From Lachnospiraceae bacterium (GTDB lineage: Bacteria > Bacillota > Clostridia > Lachnospirales > Lachnospiraceae): 64,000 nt of DNA. Positions 1-8,195 of this stretch are shown here, piece after piece (position 1 is the stretch's first letter; every line of letters starts with the position of its first letter). The notes below the pieces were generated by a model. That model did not search any database and was not told the origin of the DNA. It saw nothing but the letters and a program-made list of their open reading frames with translations. The translations under genes and the position numbers were made by a program. The stretch covers positions 1-64,000 of the forward strand of contig JAFWZV010000003.1 in NCBI GenBank assembly GCA_017517305.1. Direction: 5' to 3'.

Positions 1-100
1 AATTGTTTTCGTAATAATAAGTACATATAGTTTCAGTGTTTGAAGTTGTTCGTCCCTTTTTTAAGTATTTGTTAACCTGAGAAAGAAATAATCTGTCCAT
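1..100 (-). CDS. N-terminal fragment of an unrecognised protein, cut by the window edge
   Basis: An open frame on the minus strand starts with ATG at position 100, preceded by AGGAG five bases upstream, and runs without a stop through the left edge (33 codons visible). The visible N-terminus begins MDRLFLSQVNKYLKKG and continues polar and Tyr-rich. It lies downstream of the relaxase gene in the same orientation, so it is probably another gene of the mobile element. No domain can be assigned from so few residues. Confidence 0.6.
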   Translation of the reverse strand, partial: MDRLFLSQVNKYLKKGRTTSNTETICTYYYENN

Positions 101-232
101 ATATTCTCCTAATTTAATGGATAACTATTTATTATCTGTCAAACATATTTTATCATATTATGCATCAACTTTCATCACATTTTAACAAAACTTACATATT
201 ATATTTTGAATACACATGTTATAACAAAAGCA

Positions 233-259
233 GGTGCTACCACCTTATGCAGTAGCACC
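233..259 (-). terminator. Probable intrinsic terminator after the relaxase gene
   Basis: An 8-bp perfect stem (GGTGCTAC/GTAGCACC) with an 11-nt loop lies 9 bases beyond the relaxase stop. On the minus strand it is followed by tgcTTTTGTT, a modest T-run. Confidence 0.6.
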
Positions 260-267
260 ACCCACAT

Positions 268-1758
268 TTAACGATTCCTCTTTTCACTTCTCCTTGCTGT
301 TTCCTCATTACAGAATGCTTCACGATTGATACTAATCTCCGCCCTAACACATTCTTCCTGCCATGCCATACAAGCCTCTTCATACTTCCGCTTCTCCTCA
401 TGCACCGCAAAAAGCTCTGTAAAGAATTCAGCAGCATTAGCATATCCGGCGTCCCGAAGCACTTTTGAAAGCTCAGCCTTCATCTTCTCCACCTTTTTAT
501 CCAAAAGAGTAATCCTCTCCTGCAATTCCTTCCTCTGCTTTTGCTTAAATACTCCGGTACATTCAGCCAGCTCAATCTCCAAATTGCCTCGCTCCTGCTC
601 AATAGCAAAGATTTCCTTATTTCTACGCTTCAATTCTGCATCCAGTTCCATAATCACCGGATACTTAGACAGCAATAACGGTTCCTCCGGCTTCTTAGGA
701 AGCTGTACCTTTTCCCGAATCTCAACCGCCTGCTCTGGCTCTTCCACCAACACTGGAACCTCTTTCTCTACAACTTTCTCATAAACCACATCCACAATCT
801 TTTCAGCCATTTTAGCCGCTGCAAGTAATACCTTGGATATCAGCAATTCCAATTTCTTAATTGCAAGTCTGATAATTTCAGCCAGAAAAGACGGATTATT
901 CCCATATAATTCAATGGAACGCTTAACTTCCTCCGATATCTTTTCTCTCTTCACGCCCAAGATATCCTCTTCTGCAACACCTGAAATCAATGCTCTGTCC
1001 ACAGTCTGATTCCATCTTACACGCTCCATATTGTCAGCTTCTATCTCTGCTGCCTTAGGATTGTTTTTACCAATCTTCTTGGTAGCAAGATACATTCCGT
1101 TCCTGTCAAATACATGGAGCTTATCTTCTTCATTTATGGCACAAACATTAATCAGATCCGTGTATAAACGCTTTACCTCGTCTAAAAATCCATCAGCCTT
1201 AAACAACTCATTTTTCGTAGTAAACAGCTTCCGCACATACACTTCTCCCTTCTTGATAACCTTACACTTTTTACGGATGTGCCCGGCTTCATCCAAGATT
1301 TCCTTCTTGGTACGCCGGTGCTTACCCTTTTCGTCATAAAACATATTTCTGGTGGCAATCTTCTCGATCGGCTTATCAAGAAGCTGACGCTCTGCAAATA
1401 TCAGATGAATATGATAATTGGTCTTACGCTTGTTATGATGCAAAGCTGAGATACATTCCACCTTATATTTCTGCTTAAAATGATCTGTAAATCGCTTCAA
1501 CAAATACGCCGGCTCATAATGCACAAAGGACTCCAGCAAAGCTATAACCAGCTCCCTCGCCTCAATACACTTTCCCTCGGCTCCGCTCTGACGAAAACAT
1601 TCCTGATTGCACTTAGCCAACGCCCTCCAAAAGCTCCGTTCCGGAATCGTAGTATAGGTAGCATACAAATTTTCCTGCTTTGCCTTACTTGATATATAAG
1701 TAATTCTGCCTGATACATTGGTCAGCTTATTCATTTGTACAAATGAATTTCTTGGCAT
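268..1758 (-). CDS. mobL: MobA/MobL family relaxase
   Basis: Relaxases of this family nick the origin of transfer and pilot the strand during conjugative mobilization. The family signature is visible: an EARELVIALLESF motif near residues 67-78 (the REFVIALP-like block) and the metal-binding HIH of NYHIHLIF near residues 114-121. The C-terminal half, about residues 360-460, is charged and predicted coiled coil. The start chosen is the ATG at 1758, where AGAAGGGAG sits 9 bases upstream; an upstream in-frame ATG would add 16 residues but lacks a site. The product is 496 aa. No type IV secretion gene is visible, so the element is either mobilizable in trans or continues left of the window. Together with the ParM/ParR/ParB/TnpV genes to the right it marks mobile DNA. 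Confidence 0.88.
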   Translation of the reverse strand: MPRNSFVQMNKLTNVSGRITYISSKAKQENLYATYTTIPERSFWRALAKCNQECFRQSGAEGKCIEARELVIALLESFVHYEPAYLLKRFTDHFKQKYKVECISALHHNKRKTNYHIHLIFAERQLLDKPIEKIATRNMFYDEKGKHRRTKKEILDEAGHIRKKCKVIKKGEVYVRKLFTTKNELFKADGFLDEVKRLYTDLINVCAINEEDKLHVFDRNGMYLATKKIGKNNPKAAEIEADNMERVRWNQTVDRALISGVAEEDILGVKREKISEEVKRSIELYGNNPSFLAEIIRLAIKKLELLISKVLLAAAKMAEKIVDVVYEKVVEKEVPVLVEEPEQAVEIREKVQLPKKPEEPLLLSKYPVIMELDAELKRRNKEIFAIEQERGNLEIELAECTGVFKQKQRKELQERITLLDKKVEKMKAELSKVLRDAGYANAAEFFTELFAVHEEKRKYEEACMAWQEECVRAEISINREAFCNEETARRSEKRNR

Positions 1759-1809
1759 TCTAATCATCTCCCTTCTAATGCATAATGTGAGTGAATGCAT
1801 AGGCATCCG

Positions 1810-1945
1810 TTTACGAACCCATCGCCGTATCCGGCGTAATAGCTCGATGCAATCGCGAAATACACAGAGTACAAAACGAAGTTTTGTGCGATGGGTGTAT
1901 TTCGCTCTGCGAGGCTTAGCCCTCGCTTAGGCGCACGAGGGCTGA
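1810..1945. other. Inverted-repeat cluster upstream of the relaxase; candidate oriT
   Basis: Within the noncoding stretch before the relaxase gene are nested and serial inverted repeats: CGAAATACAC (1856-1865) with GTGTATTTCG (1895-1904); inside it ACAAAAC (1871-1877) with GTTTTGT (1881-1887); then AGCCCTCG (1918-1925) with CGAGGGCT (1936-1943). Nested hairpins next to a mob gene are typical of origins of transfer. The assignment is inference from position and structure; no nic site can be named. Confidence 0.45.
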
Positions 1946-1977
1946 TAAAGAAATTTATCTCAAACTCAAAAAAGAAA

Positions 1978-2009
1978 AAGCCACATACCTTCGAAAAGAT
2001 ACATGGCTT
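1978..2009 (-). terminator. Intrinsic terminator closing the parB-parR operon
   Basis: On the minus strand a 14-bp stem (with G-T wobbles) closes a TTCG loop and is followed by TTTTTCTTTTTT. It lies about 145 bases beyond the parR-like gene and in front of the relaxase gene. Confidence 0.75.
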
Positions 2010-2153
2010 CAACTAAGCTAATAACTATATTCAATTGGCTACAATTTGTGCCGTTTCCGGCACCACTTATTTCTTCTGCTATCACGGCTACAATTACTTC
2101 CACAAATGATGCTACAACTCATCCATCTGTAAAAGTTCTATAGCCAGCTGCTA
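2010..2153 (-). other. Operon trailer with repeated TTGTAGC motifs
   Basis: Between the parR-like stop and the terminator, the minus strand has TTGTAGC three times plus a GTGCCG/CGGCAC hairpin (2050-2065). Repeats next to parMR could be a centromere-like binding site for the ParR-like protein. The same strand also carries a 27-codon Cys-rich frame starting MSCSIICGSNC with no clear ribosome binding site, so I do not call it a gene. Confidence 0.3.
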
Positions 2154-2711
2154 TCAATCACCACAGAAACTGAAGTCAAGCAACTCGTTTAATTCCGGTT
2201 CCATTTCAAACTTCTTCACATCTTCCTCCGTGTAATTCTGATTGTCACAAGTAACTCCACTAGCTACAGTTTCTTGTTTTTGTACTTGCTCCGGAACCTG
2301 TACTGTTGCTGCTACCTGCCCGGGTTGCTGCACTCCCATCATTTGCGATACAGAAATCTGAGCTTGCATCTGTTGCTGTACAGGCAGCATCCCCTGCAAA
2401 TTCATCACAGATAACAGAGACTGCTGTTGCATCATATACATGCCCGCCAGCCCCGGCAGATTATCAAGTACCTTTTTCTCTACCACATCCACAATTCCTT
2501 TCACAAAAGCATCTTCCTTTTCCCTTGATTCCAGATAAGGGTCCTGCTTGATGGCAAGATGCCTTGTATAGTAGTCATTGATAGCTGCAATCACAAATTC
2601 ATTTTGGGAGCGAAAGTCCTCCTTCACTTCCTTAGAGTGAAGGATTTCCCACGCCTGTCGTTCCGCCTCTTTTTCCTCATTGAAGCGGAAATTATGGTTC
2701 TTTACAGCCAT
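2154..2711 (-). CDS. ParR-like plasmid segregation adaptor
   Basis: This 185-aa protein directly follows the ParM-like gene with an 8-base gap. Its N-terminus (FRFNEEKEAERQAWEIL, about residues 8-24, then a helix through residue 50) resembles the ribbon-helix-helix N-terminus of Clostridial ParR proteins, which bind the plasmid centromere and cap the actin-like filament. The middle is Gln/Met-rich low complexity (about residues 95-150) and the C-terminus is acidic. Gene order parM then parR is the usual type II arrangement. The RHH assignment rests on pattern and context only; it could be another element-specific adaptor. Confidence 0.55.
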   Translation of the reverse strand: MAVKNHNFRFNEEKEAERQAWEILHSKEVKEDFRSQNEFVIAAINDYYTRHLAIKQDPYLESREKEDAFVKGIVDVVEKKVLDNLPGLAGMYMMQQQSLLSVMNLQGMLPVQQQMQAQISVSQMMGVQQPGQVAATVQVPEQVQKQETVASGVTCDNQNYTEEDVKKFEMEPELNELLDFSFCGD

Positions 2712-2719
2712 TTAATCAC

Positions 2720-3658
2720 CTACTTTCGCATCTTTTGACGAAGCATCATATAACAGAAGTATTCATAACCCTTGGCATTAGCACAGATATCATGGTTAAA
2801 GGTGACTCTGTCCTGATTGTACTTTCCAAACATCTCAACCATCTTGGCACCGCCACCCATAACATACAGCTTCATCAAATCCTCGTTATATTCATAGTCA
2901 CGAAGTTTTTCAAAAATCTCCTTTACATACTGCTCTGCAATCTCTTTTACCATATTCAGATACTTATTATTCACATCAATCTCTCCATATTGCAGAAACT
3001 GGCTGATAATCTCATCCGGCAGCTTCACTCCGGTTTGGTTCATAATGTGGTTCTGAATACGGATAAAACACTGATTTACACCAAGCTTTTCCGTCCAAGA
3101 CTTACTTTCTATAGGTCTTCCGTTATTCAGATACATCACATTCATAGTACCATTTCCGATATCCACCAGCAGGTTCATTCCCTTAAAATCCCTCAAATTC
3201 TCAGCAACTGCCGCATAGCCCTGAGGCATAACCGTACAATCCACGATTTCAATCAGATAGCTCATCTTCTTGTGTTTCAGGGAAACATATCTTTCTCTGG
3301 TCAGATACTTCTTAAAGCTCTCCCTCTGTGCTTGCACCCACTTCAAGGGAAGTCCCACTGCCAAATGAATCCTTGCCTCTGTAAGTCCTCTTGCTTCAAG
3401 CTCCTTGGCAATAGCTGCAAGAGTCATGATATAAGTATCATTATCTTCCTGCTTGTCTGCAACAAAACCCTTGTGACCTTCGCCAATAATATAGTAAGCG
3501 CCATCGTATTCGATATACTCCTTACTCAGCACCGGCTCGCTGTCACACTTCACAATTCCCGTAGGAAATACTCTGTGGGCGGTCTTCACATTTCCATAAC
3601 CATTATCTACGCCCAAAATAATGGTTCCGTTCATATTATATTCTCTAATTTCTCTCAT
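2720..3658 (-). CDS. parM: ParM/StbA-family actin-like segregation ATPase
   Basis: Actin-like ATPases of this type polymerise to push plasmid copies apart. The fold's nucleotide-binding blocks are visible: phosphate-1 loop (IILGVDNGYGNVK, near residues 13-25), phosphate-2 loop (LLVDIGNGTMNV, mid-protein) and adenosine loop (YVMGGGAKM, C-terminal third). The start is the ATG at 3658, with GGAGG 8 bases upstream; a TTG 5 codons further up overlaps that site and is rejected. The product is 312 aa, about the usual family length. It lies in the operon parB-like, tnpV, parM-like, parR-like. Confidence 0.8.
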   Translation of the reverse strand: MREIREYNMNGTIILGVDNGYGNVKTAHRVFPTGIVKCDSEPVLSKEYIEYDGAYYIIGEGHKGFVADKQEDNDTYIMTLAAIAKELEARGLTEARIHLAVGLPLKWVQAQRESFKKYLTRERYVSLKHKKMSYLIEIVDCTVMPQGYAAVAENLRDFKGMNLLVDIGNGTMNVMYLNNGRPIESKSWTEKLGVNQCFIRIQNHIMNQTGVKLPDEIISQFLQYGEIDVNNKYLNMVKEIAEQYVKEIFEKLRDYEYNEDLMKLYVMGGGAKMVEMFGKYNQDRVTFNHDICANAKGYEYFCYMMLRQKMRK

Positions 3659-3682
3659 ACTAAACTCCTCCAAATTCTAATG

Positions 3683-4054
3683 TTACTGGCGAACAATGTC
3701 GTTTAACACGACCTCTTCCGCCATTTGTTTTGCCTGTTCCCGAAGTCTCCACATTTCCATTATGGAAGCTGAATTCTGTGGCTTATGCTTCACCAGATAC
3801 TGATTCACGATTCCCTCCAGCATCTCATAAGCCTCTTCATTTACCTCTAAAGCCTTGGTATTCAAGGTTCCCATAAGAATATGGTGTCTGTACCTATCCG
3901 TGTGATTGGTTTTCATATAATCTATCCATAGAAGACCATATTTCCCAGCCCACACATCCGCCTCCTCCAAAACCACAATATTCGGATAAAGCACACCATT
4001 CACTTCTGTATAAGTACCACCCATTGCTTCATAAATTGATAATTCTCTGCTCAT
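3683..4054 (-). CDS. tnpV: TnpV-family protein
   Basis: The 123-aa product begins MSRELSIYEAMGGTYTEV and ends in a basic helical segment with EEVVLNDI. The AMGGTYT start block, the central YMKTNHTDRY...GTLN block and the C-terminal A-EEIVLNDLI-like tail are the pattern of the TnpV family first named from the Tn4451 group of Clostridial transposons. Its molecular function is unknown. The start is the ATG at 4054 with GGAGG 8 bases upstream; the longer frame would overlap parB and has no better signal. It sits 19 bases after the parB-like gene. Confidence 0.7.
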   Translation of the reverse strand: MSRELSIYEAMGGTYTEVNGVLYPNIVVLEEADVWAGKYGLLWIDYMKTNHTDRYRHHILMGTLNTKALEVNEEAYEMLEGIVNQYLVKHKPQNSASIMEMWRLREQAKQMAEEVVLNDIVRQ

Positions 4055-4073
4055 TGCGACTACCTCCATTCCT

Positions 4074-5096
4074 TTATCTTGCTCTACCCCGACTGCTGCC
4101 AAGGCTCTCCTGCTTGCTGTACTCCTGCTTCTCATACCACTCCTTCAGGAGCTGTTCAATTAAGTCCGTCTTTTGCTTAGGTGTATAATCCTTTGGGAAA
4201 TACTTCACCAAAGAATCTGCACGAAGCTTTATCTGTTCTCGCTGATTGGGCTTTTCTTCCTCCAAAACCATACAAATCGCATCCATATCCAAGGTTCCAT
4301 GCTGACTCATTACCTTTAAGCGACACGCCTGTGATAAGGATGGTGTACACTGTTCCAAATCCATAATGGCATGAAGCTCGTACTGTTCCTCTTCCTTCAG
4401 ATAGGAAAGCTCCACAGCCACCGTAAAAGCAATCTTTTCTTCGTCCACCATATTCAGAATCTTGGGGATAAGGTTGGTAAGGCGGATATAACGGGCAATC
4501 TGCCTTTGACTTTCCCCCAACTGCATTGCAAGCTGTTTATTGGAATCAATAGGCGTTTCCGGAACTTCTTCGTTTCTAATCTGCCATCTACCATTCTCGT
4601 CATATCCACATCCTACCTTCGCAAGAGAAAGCGTAGGATTTTCTATTAACTTTTTGCCAACTTGGCAAGAAGTTAAATCCGTCCTCTTTCCCTGCTGTTT
4701 CATTGCCTCCAATTTCATCTTGTAGGCGAAAGCTTTTTCACTCGGTTTGATATGCTCTCTCTGCAAATTGCTATCCACCATAGCAATCACAGCCTCATTA
4801 TCATCCATTTCCACAATCATTACAGAAACTTCTGAAAGTCCTGCCCATTTACAGGCAGCTTTCCTACGATGCCCTGCAATAATCTCATACCCTTCTCCGT
4901 AAGGATTGGCACGAACAATTAACGGAACCAGTACTCCCTTATCCTCAATGCTCTTTGCCAGTTCAAACAACGCAGTGTCTTCCACAACATGGAATGGATG
5001 TTCCTTAAAGTCGTGTAAATCACTGATTTTGACGTTTCCCAACCTGACACCATGGTCGTCACCCCATGATGGATACATTTCCTTTGTTTCTTTCAT
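4074..5096 (-). CDS. ParB/Spo0J-like DNA-binding protein of a mobile element
   Basis: The N-terminal ParB/Srx nuclease-like domain is clear: ISDLHDF-HPF at residues 24-35, ELAKSIEDKGVLVPLIV at 45-61, the GHRR motif at 75-78 and NLQRE at 110-114. The following HTH region includes LGESQRQIARYIRL. ParB proteins bind DNA sites and, with CTP, slide and recruit partition or regulatory partners. No ParA gene accompanies it, so it may act as a transcription or copy regulator rather than in classical partition. The start is the ATG at 5096 with GGAGG 9 bases upstream, giving 340 aa; it is the first gene of the element operon. Confidence 0.85.
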   Translation of the reverse strand: MKETKEMYPSWGDDHGVRLGNVKISDLHDFKEHPFHVVEDTALFELAKSIEDKGVLVPLIVRANPYGEGYEIIAGHRRKAACKWAGLSEVSVMIVEMDDNEAVIAMVDSNLQREHIKPSEKAFAYKMKLEAMKQQGKRTDLTSCQVGKKLIENPTLSLAKVGCGYDENGRWQIRNEEVPETPIDSNKQLAMQLGESQRQIARYIRLTNLIPKILNMVDEEKIAFTVAVELSYLKEEEQYELHAIMDLEQCTPSLSQACRLKVMSQHGTLDMDAICMVLEEEKPNQREQIKLRADSLVKYFPKDYTPKQKTDLIEQLLKEWYEKQEYSKQESLGSSRGRAR

Positions 5097-5148
5097 TCTC
5101 GCATTCCTCCATTCTGAAATCTTAGATATGAAAGCTGACAAAAGAAAG

Positions 5149-5195
5149 AAGACCGCCTGCTTTCACATCCAAAGATGTTGAAAACAAACGGTCTT
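5149..5195 (-). terminator. Leader hairpin with T-rich tail upstream of the parB-like gene
   Basis: On the minus strand AAGACCG (5189-5195) pairs with CGGTCTT (5149-5155), with an inner GATGT/ACATC stem, and is followed by CTTTCTTTTG. It lies about 50 bases before the parB-like start, so it would stop transcripts entering from rlmCD or act as an attenuator of the element operon. Confidence 0.55.
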
Positions 5196-5211
5196 GCGAC
5201 TCTTTTAATAT

Positions 5212-5526
5212 TTAGTTGTTGATGTTCCGAAATCTATCGCCATATACCTCGATTAAGCTACGCTTCATCTCGGTCACGGGCATTCGCCCTATAAGTCCTT
5301 TCGCATTGATACACTTATGTGAGCAAGCTCCCATCGTGTATCATGCTCAGTCCTTGCATGGCTCATCACTTTCGTGCAAATTGTGAACTATAGATTTTTG
5401 TGTCCACTCATACCAGTTCCATAACTACTGAAACTTTAATCTCGTGAGAAATCTCCTTTTTCCGTCCAAAATTGCTCTGTCCAGAAAACTTAAAAACTCT
5501 CGCAAAGTGCGTAAACTCAAGGATTT
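5212..5526 (-). other. Intergenic region between rlmCD and the element; possible 40-aa frame and junction
   Basis: This stretch holds an inverted repeat, TGATACAC (5307-5314) with GTGTATCA (5336-5343). It also holds a 40-codon minus-strand frame from ATG at 5334 to a stop at 5212, reading MGACSHKCINAKGL onward. That frame uses CGT/CGA/CGG arginine codons uncommon in the flanking chromosomal genes, and it has no convincing ribosome binding site. The mobile-element-to-chromosome junction should fall here or at the end of rlmCD. No repeated att core can be shown because the other element end is outside the window. Confidence 0.3.
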
Positions 5527-7035
5527 CTACATATCCACTCTTTGTAGACATGCGACGGTCTCCACATGATTCGTTCTAGGAAATTGGTCCACTACGCAAG
5601 CCTTTACCACCCTATAACCCCTCTTAGTTATAGTCTCCAAATCTCTTGCAAGGCTAGTTGGCTTACAGCTTATATAGACCATCTCCTTAACCCCAAAGTT
5701 AAGTATCTTATCAAGAGCTTTAGGATTAATTCCATCCCTTGGTGGGTCAAGGATTATAACATCTGGCTTGTCCTCCACAAGGTCGATGGCCTTTAATACA
5801 TCTCCTGCTATAAACTCACAGTTAGTAAGTCCATTAAGCTTGGCATTCTCCTTGGCAGCCTCAACTGCCTCCTCTACTATCTCTATTCCTATAACCTTTC
5901 CTGCTGCCGGTGACATCATCTGGGCGATGGTTCCTGTTCCACTGTAAAGGTCGAAGACAACCTTGCCATCGGACTTTGCCAAAGCATCTCCTGTCTGTAC
6001 ATTAGCTGCTTCCTGACCAGACTCATCTTTCCTCATACTCTCCATAGACATTATGTACTCTCTTGCCTTTTCATAAAGCACCTCACAGCCCTTGGTATTG
6101 GTCTGGAAGAATGAGAACGGCGACACCTTGAATTTTAGTCCCATTACCTCTTCTGTGATGTAGTCCTTACCATACAGGCATTCTATTCTGTCACAGGAAA
6201 CCACATCTCCTAAGCTATCATTTTCTGTGTATAATATACCCGCTATGGTTGCGTCAAAATCCGGCAAAGTAGCAAGCTTAACCAAACCCTCCACATAGCC
6301 CTTAAGCACATCTGTTTCGGCAAATCCATACTTTCCCCACTGTGTAGTTGTAACCAAATTTATAAGGAATTCTCCAGTGGCATAGGACTGTCTTACCACA
6401 AGATTTCTTAGCACTCCCTCGTGTCTCATCTTGTGATAAAATGGAACCTCTTGCTCCTTAAAATACTGCAGGGTGTAGTCTACTATCTGACTCCACTCCT
6501 TCCTAGTAATCTCACAGCCAGATACATTTAATATGTCATAGAAGTTTCCCTTCTTGTGCAAGCCAAGGGACATAGGGCCATCCTTATATTCATCTCCAAA
6601 GGTATACTCCATCTTGTTTCTATAGCCTGTGTGAATTGGTGAACCCAATATTCCCTCCCACACATCATCTATGGTTTTATCCTGACAGCCAGATATCTCC
6701 TGAAAGCTTTTATTAATAACCGGTGTCAAAAGCTTCTTCACCATCTTCTCCTTAAGCTTAAGCTGGTTGCCATAGGACATAGTCTGATATGCACAGCCAC
6801 CACACTGTCCGAAATATGGACAGCTAGGCTCCACATCCTCCATAGGTGATGGCTCTAAAACCTCCAGCAATCTACCCTCAGCCATTCCGCTCTTTCTCTT
6901 AGTAACCATATACCTAACCTTCTGCCCCTCCAAAGCTCCCTTTATGGTTACCTTTCTATCCTCCACCTGTAAGCTTCCCTTGTTGGGAAAGTCGTAGCCT
7001 GTAATTGTACCCTCACATATATCGCCTTTTCTCAA
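5527..7035 (-). CDS. rlmCD: 23S rRNA (uracil-5-)-methyltransferase, RlmCD/RumA family
   Basis: The 502-aa enzyme methylates uridines in 23S rRNA using SAM. It has an N-terminal TRAM domain (about residues 3-60), an iron-sulfur cysteine cluster (CPYFGQCGGC near residues 72-81), a SAM-binding VFDLYSGTGT motif, DPPRDGI, and the catalytic-cysteine motif YISCKPTSLARDLE. An additional low-complexity segment (about residues 330-357) makes it longer than the usual 450-460 aa. It starts with TTG at 7035, 8 bases after GAGG. RumA-family 3' ends are a known insertion site for integrative elements in streptococci, and mobile genes directly follow this stop. Confidence 0.92.
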   Translation of the reverse strand: MRKGDICEGTITGYDFPNKGSLQVEDRKVTIKGALEGQKVRYMVTKRKSGMAEGRLLEVLEPSPMEDVEPSCPYFGQCGGCAYQTMSYGNQLKLKEKMVKKLLTPVINKSFQEISGCQDKTIDDVWEGILGSPIHTGYRNKMEYTFGDEYKDGPMSLGLHKKGNFYDILNVSGCEITRKEWSQIVDYTLQYFKEQEVPFYHKMRHEGVLRNLVVRQSYATGEFLINLVTTTQWGKYGFAETDVLKGYVEGLVKLATLPDFDATIAGILYTENDSLGDVVSCDRIECLYGKDYITEEVMGLKFKVSPFSFFQTNTKGCEVLYEKAREYIMSMESMRKDESGQEAANVQTGDALAKSDGKVVFDLYSGTGTIAQMMSPAAGKVIGIEIVEEAVEAAKENAKLNGLTNCEFIAGDVLKAIDLVEDKPDVIILDPPRDGINPKALDKILNFGVKEMVYISCKPTSLARDLETITKRGYRVVKACVVDQFPRTNHVETVACLQRVDM

Positions 7036-7061
7036 ATTTCTTACCTCACTAATTATAATTA

Positions 7062-7088
7062 CACACCCTGACTCTTAATCAGGGTGTG
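7062..7088. terminator. Hairpin between the phosphodiesterase gene and rlmCD
   Basis: A perfect 10-bp stem (CACACCCTGA/TCAGGGTGTG) with a 7-nt loop lies 24 bases beyond the phosphodiesterase stop. The tail on the minus strand (TAATTATAATTAG) is weak in T, so it may be a partial terminator, with an rlmCD promoter just after it. Confidence 0.5.
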
Positions 7089-7112
7089 CCAACTCATCCT
7101 TTCGTCTATCCA

Positions 7113-7598
7113 CTAAATATGATCAAATGTATATGTTATATTCTCCTCATCATCTATCTCCATAATGAGAAATGTCTTCTCATGACCTATCTGTCTTGGA
7201 AGAGATATGCTACCCGGATTTAAAATAGTTACATCCTCTGAGGCCTCCTCTAGGAATGGAACATGGGTGTGACCATACATAGCTATATCACATTCATTTT
7301 CCAATGCTAAGTATCTAAGTCTGTCCACTCCAAAGTGAACATGCTGCCTATGTCCATGGGTAAGCAAGCATTTGTGCTCCCCTATATAGATTATGCACAT
7401 ATCCCTTAAGCCTCTGCCATAATCATTATTTCCTGCCACTATATATGTGGGCACACCTGACATTCTCTCCACCTCCAGGTAGTCTCTACCCACATCCCCA
7501 AGGTGAATCATTAGGTCTATCTTTCCCGCCTTCTTGATGGCCTCCCTTACATTGTCGTTATTGCCATGGGAATCACTTACAATCAAAACTCTTCTCAT
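7113..7598 (-). CDS. YfcE/MJ0936-type metallophosphoesterase
   Basis: The 161-aa protein carries the calcineurin-like phosphoesterase signature in order: SDSHGN near residue 8, HLGDV near 32, AGNNDYG near 55, THGH near 80 and GHTH near 110, ending with LNPGSISLPR. These residues bind two metal ions. Members hydrolyse phosphodiesters such as model substrates; the physiological substrate is unclear. It lies 9 bases after rdgB in the same orientation, a common Firmicute pairing. The start has AGGAG 6 bases upstream. Confidence 0.9.
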   Translation of the reverse strand: MRRVLIVSDSHGNNDNVREAIKKAGKIDLMIHLGDVGRDYLEVERMSGVPTYIVAGNNDYGRGLRDMCIIYIGEHKCLLTHGHRQHVHFGVDRLRYLALENECDIAMYGHTHVPFLEEASEDVTILNPGSISLPRQIGHEKTFLIMEIDDEENITYTFDHI

Positions 7599-7607
7599 TA
7601 TATACTC

Positions 7608-8192
7608 CTACAGCACTTCCTTAATCATTCTAAGTGCATTTCCTCTGTGGCTTATGTCGTTCTTTTCCTCTGGTGAAAGCTGAGCAGTTGTCATACCTCT
7701 CTCTGGGAGATAGAATATAGGATCATATCCGAAGCCATTTTCCCCTGCCTGCTCATAACCAATAATTCCCTCGATGGTTCCACGTCTTGTCTCTACTCTT
7801 CCATCTGGAAATGCTGCCGCTATAGCACATACGAATCTGGCAGTTCTTAACTCATCAGGAACTCCCTTAAGTCTATCCATAATAATCTGATTCTTAATCT
7901 CATAAGGAGTGTCCACTCCCTCATATCTTGCAGAGTAGATTCCTGGCTCACCACCAAGATAATCCACCTCAAGACCACTGTCATCAGCCAAAACTACACA
8001 GTCAGGTAGTAGCTTTTGTATCTCAGTTGCCTTGATAATGGCATTTGCCTCAAATGTATCTCCATCCTCCACAATATCCACATCTATTCCTGCCTGCTTC
8101 ATGGAAAGTATCTCATAACCACAATCTGCAAGTATCATGCGTATTTCCTTCATCTTATTCTCATTTCCAGTTGCAAATATTAGCTTCTTCAT
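7608..8192 (-). CDS. rdgB: XTP/dITP diphosphatase (HAM1/RdgB family)
   Basis: The 194-aa enzyme removes non-canonical purine nucleoside triphosphates, protecting DNA and RNA from inosine and xanthine. Family motifs are present: the N-terminal ATGNENKMKEI, the central VLADDSGLEVDYLGGEPGI, and the C-terminal GFGYDPIFY and SHRGNAL. Length is standard. It sits three bases after the protease gene and before the phosphoesterase gene, forming one operon. Confidence 0.95.
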   Translation of the reverse strand: MKKLIFATGNENKMKEIRMILADCGYEILSMKQAGIDVDIVEDGDTFEANAIIKATEIQKLLPDCVVLADDSGLEVDYLGGEPGIYSARYEGVDTPYEIKNQIIMDRLKGVPDELRTARFVCAIAAAFPDGRVETRRGTIEGIIGYEQAGENGFGYDPIFYLPERGMTTAQLSPEEKNDISHRGNALRMIKEVL

Positions 8193-8195
8193 CTC

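Noticed and set aside
1764..2012. 82-aa minus-strand frame across the inverted-repeat region
   Set aside because: It has no ribosome binding site, reads through the terminator and the oriT-like repeats, and has poor protein-like composition.
2735..3706. Long plus-strand frame of 323 aa opposite parM
   Set aside because: It is the antisense shadow of the ParM-like gene, which has clear motifs, and the shadow has no ribosome binding site or recognisable domain.
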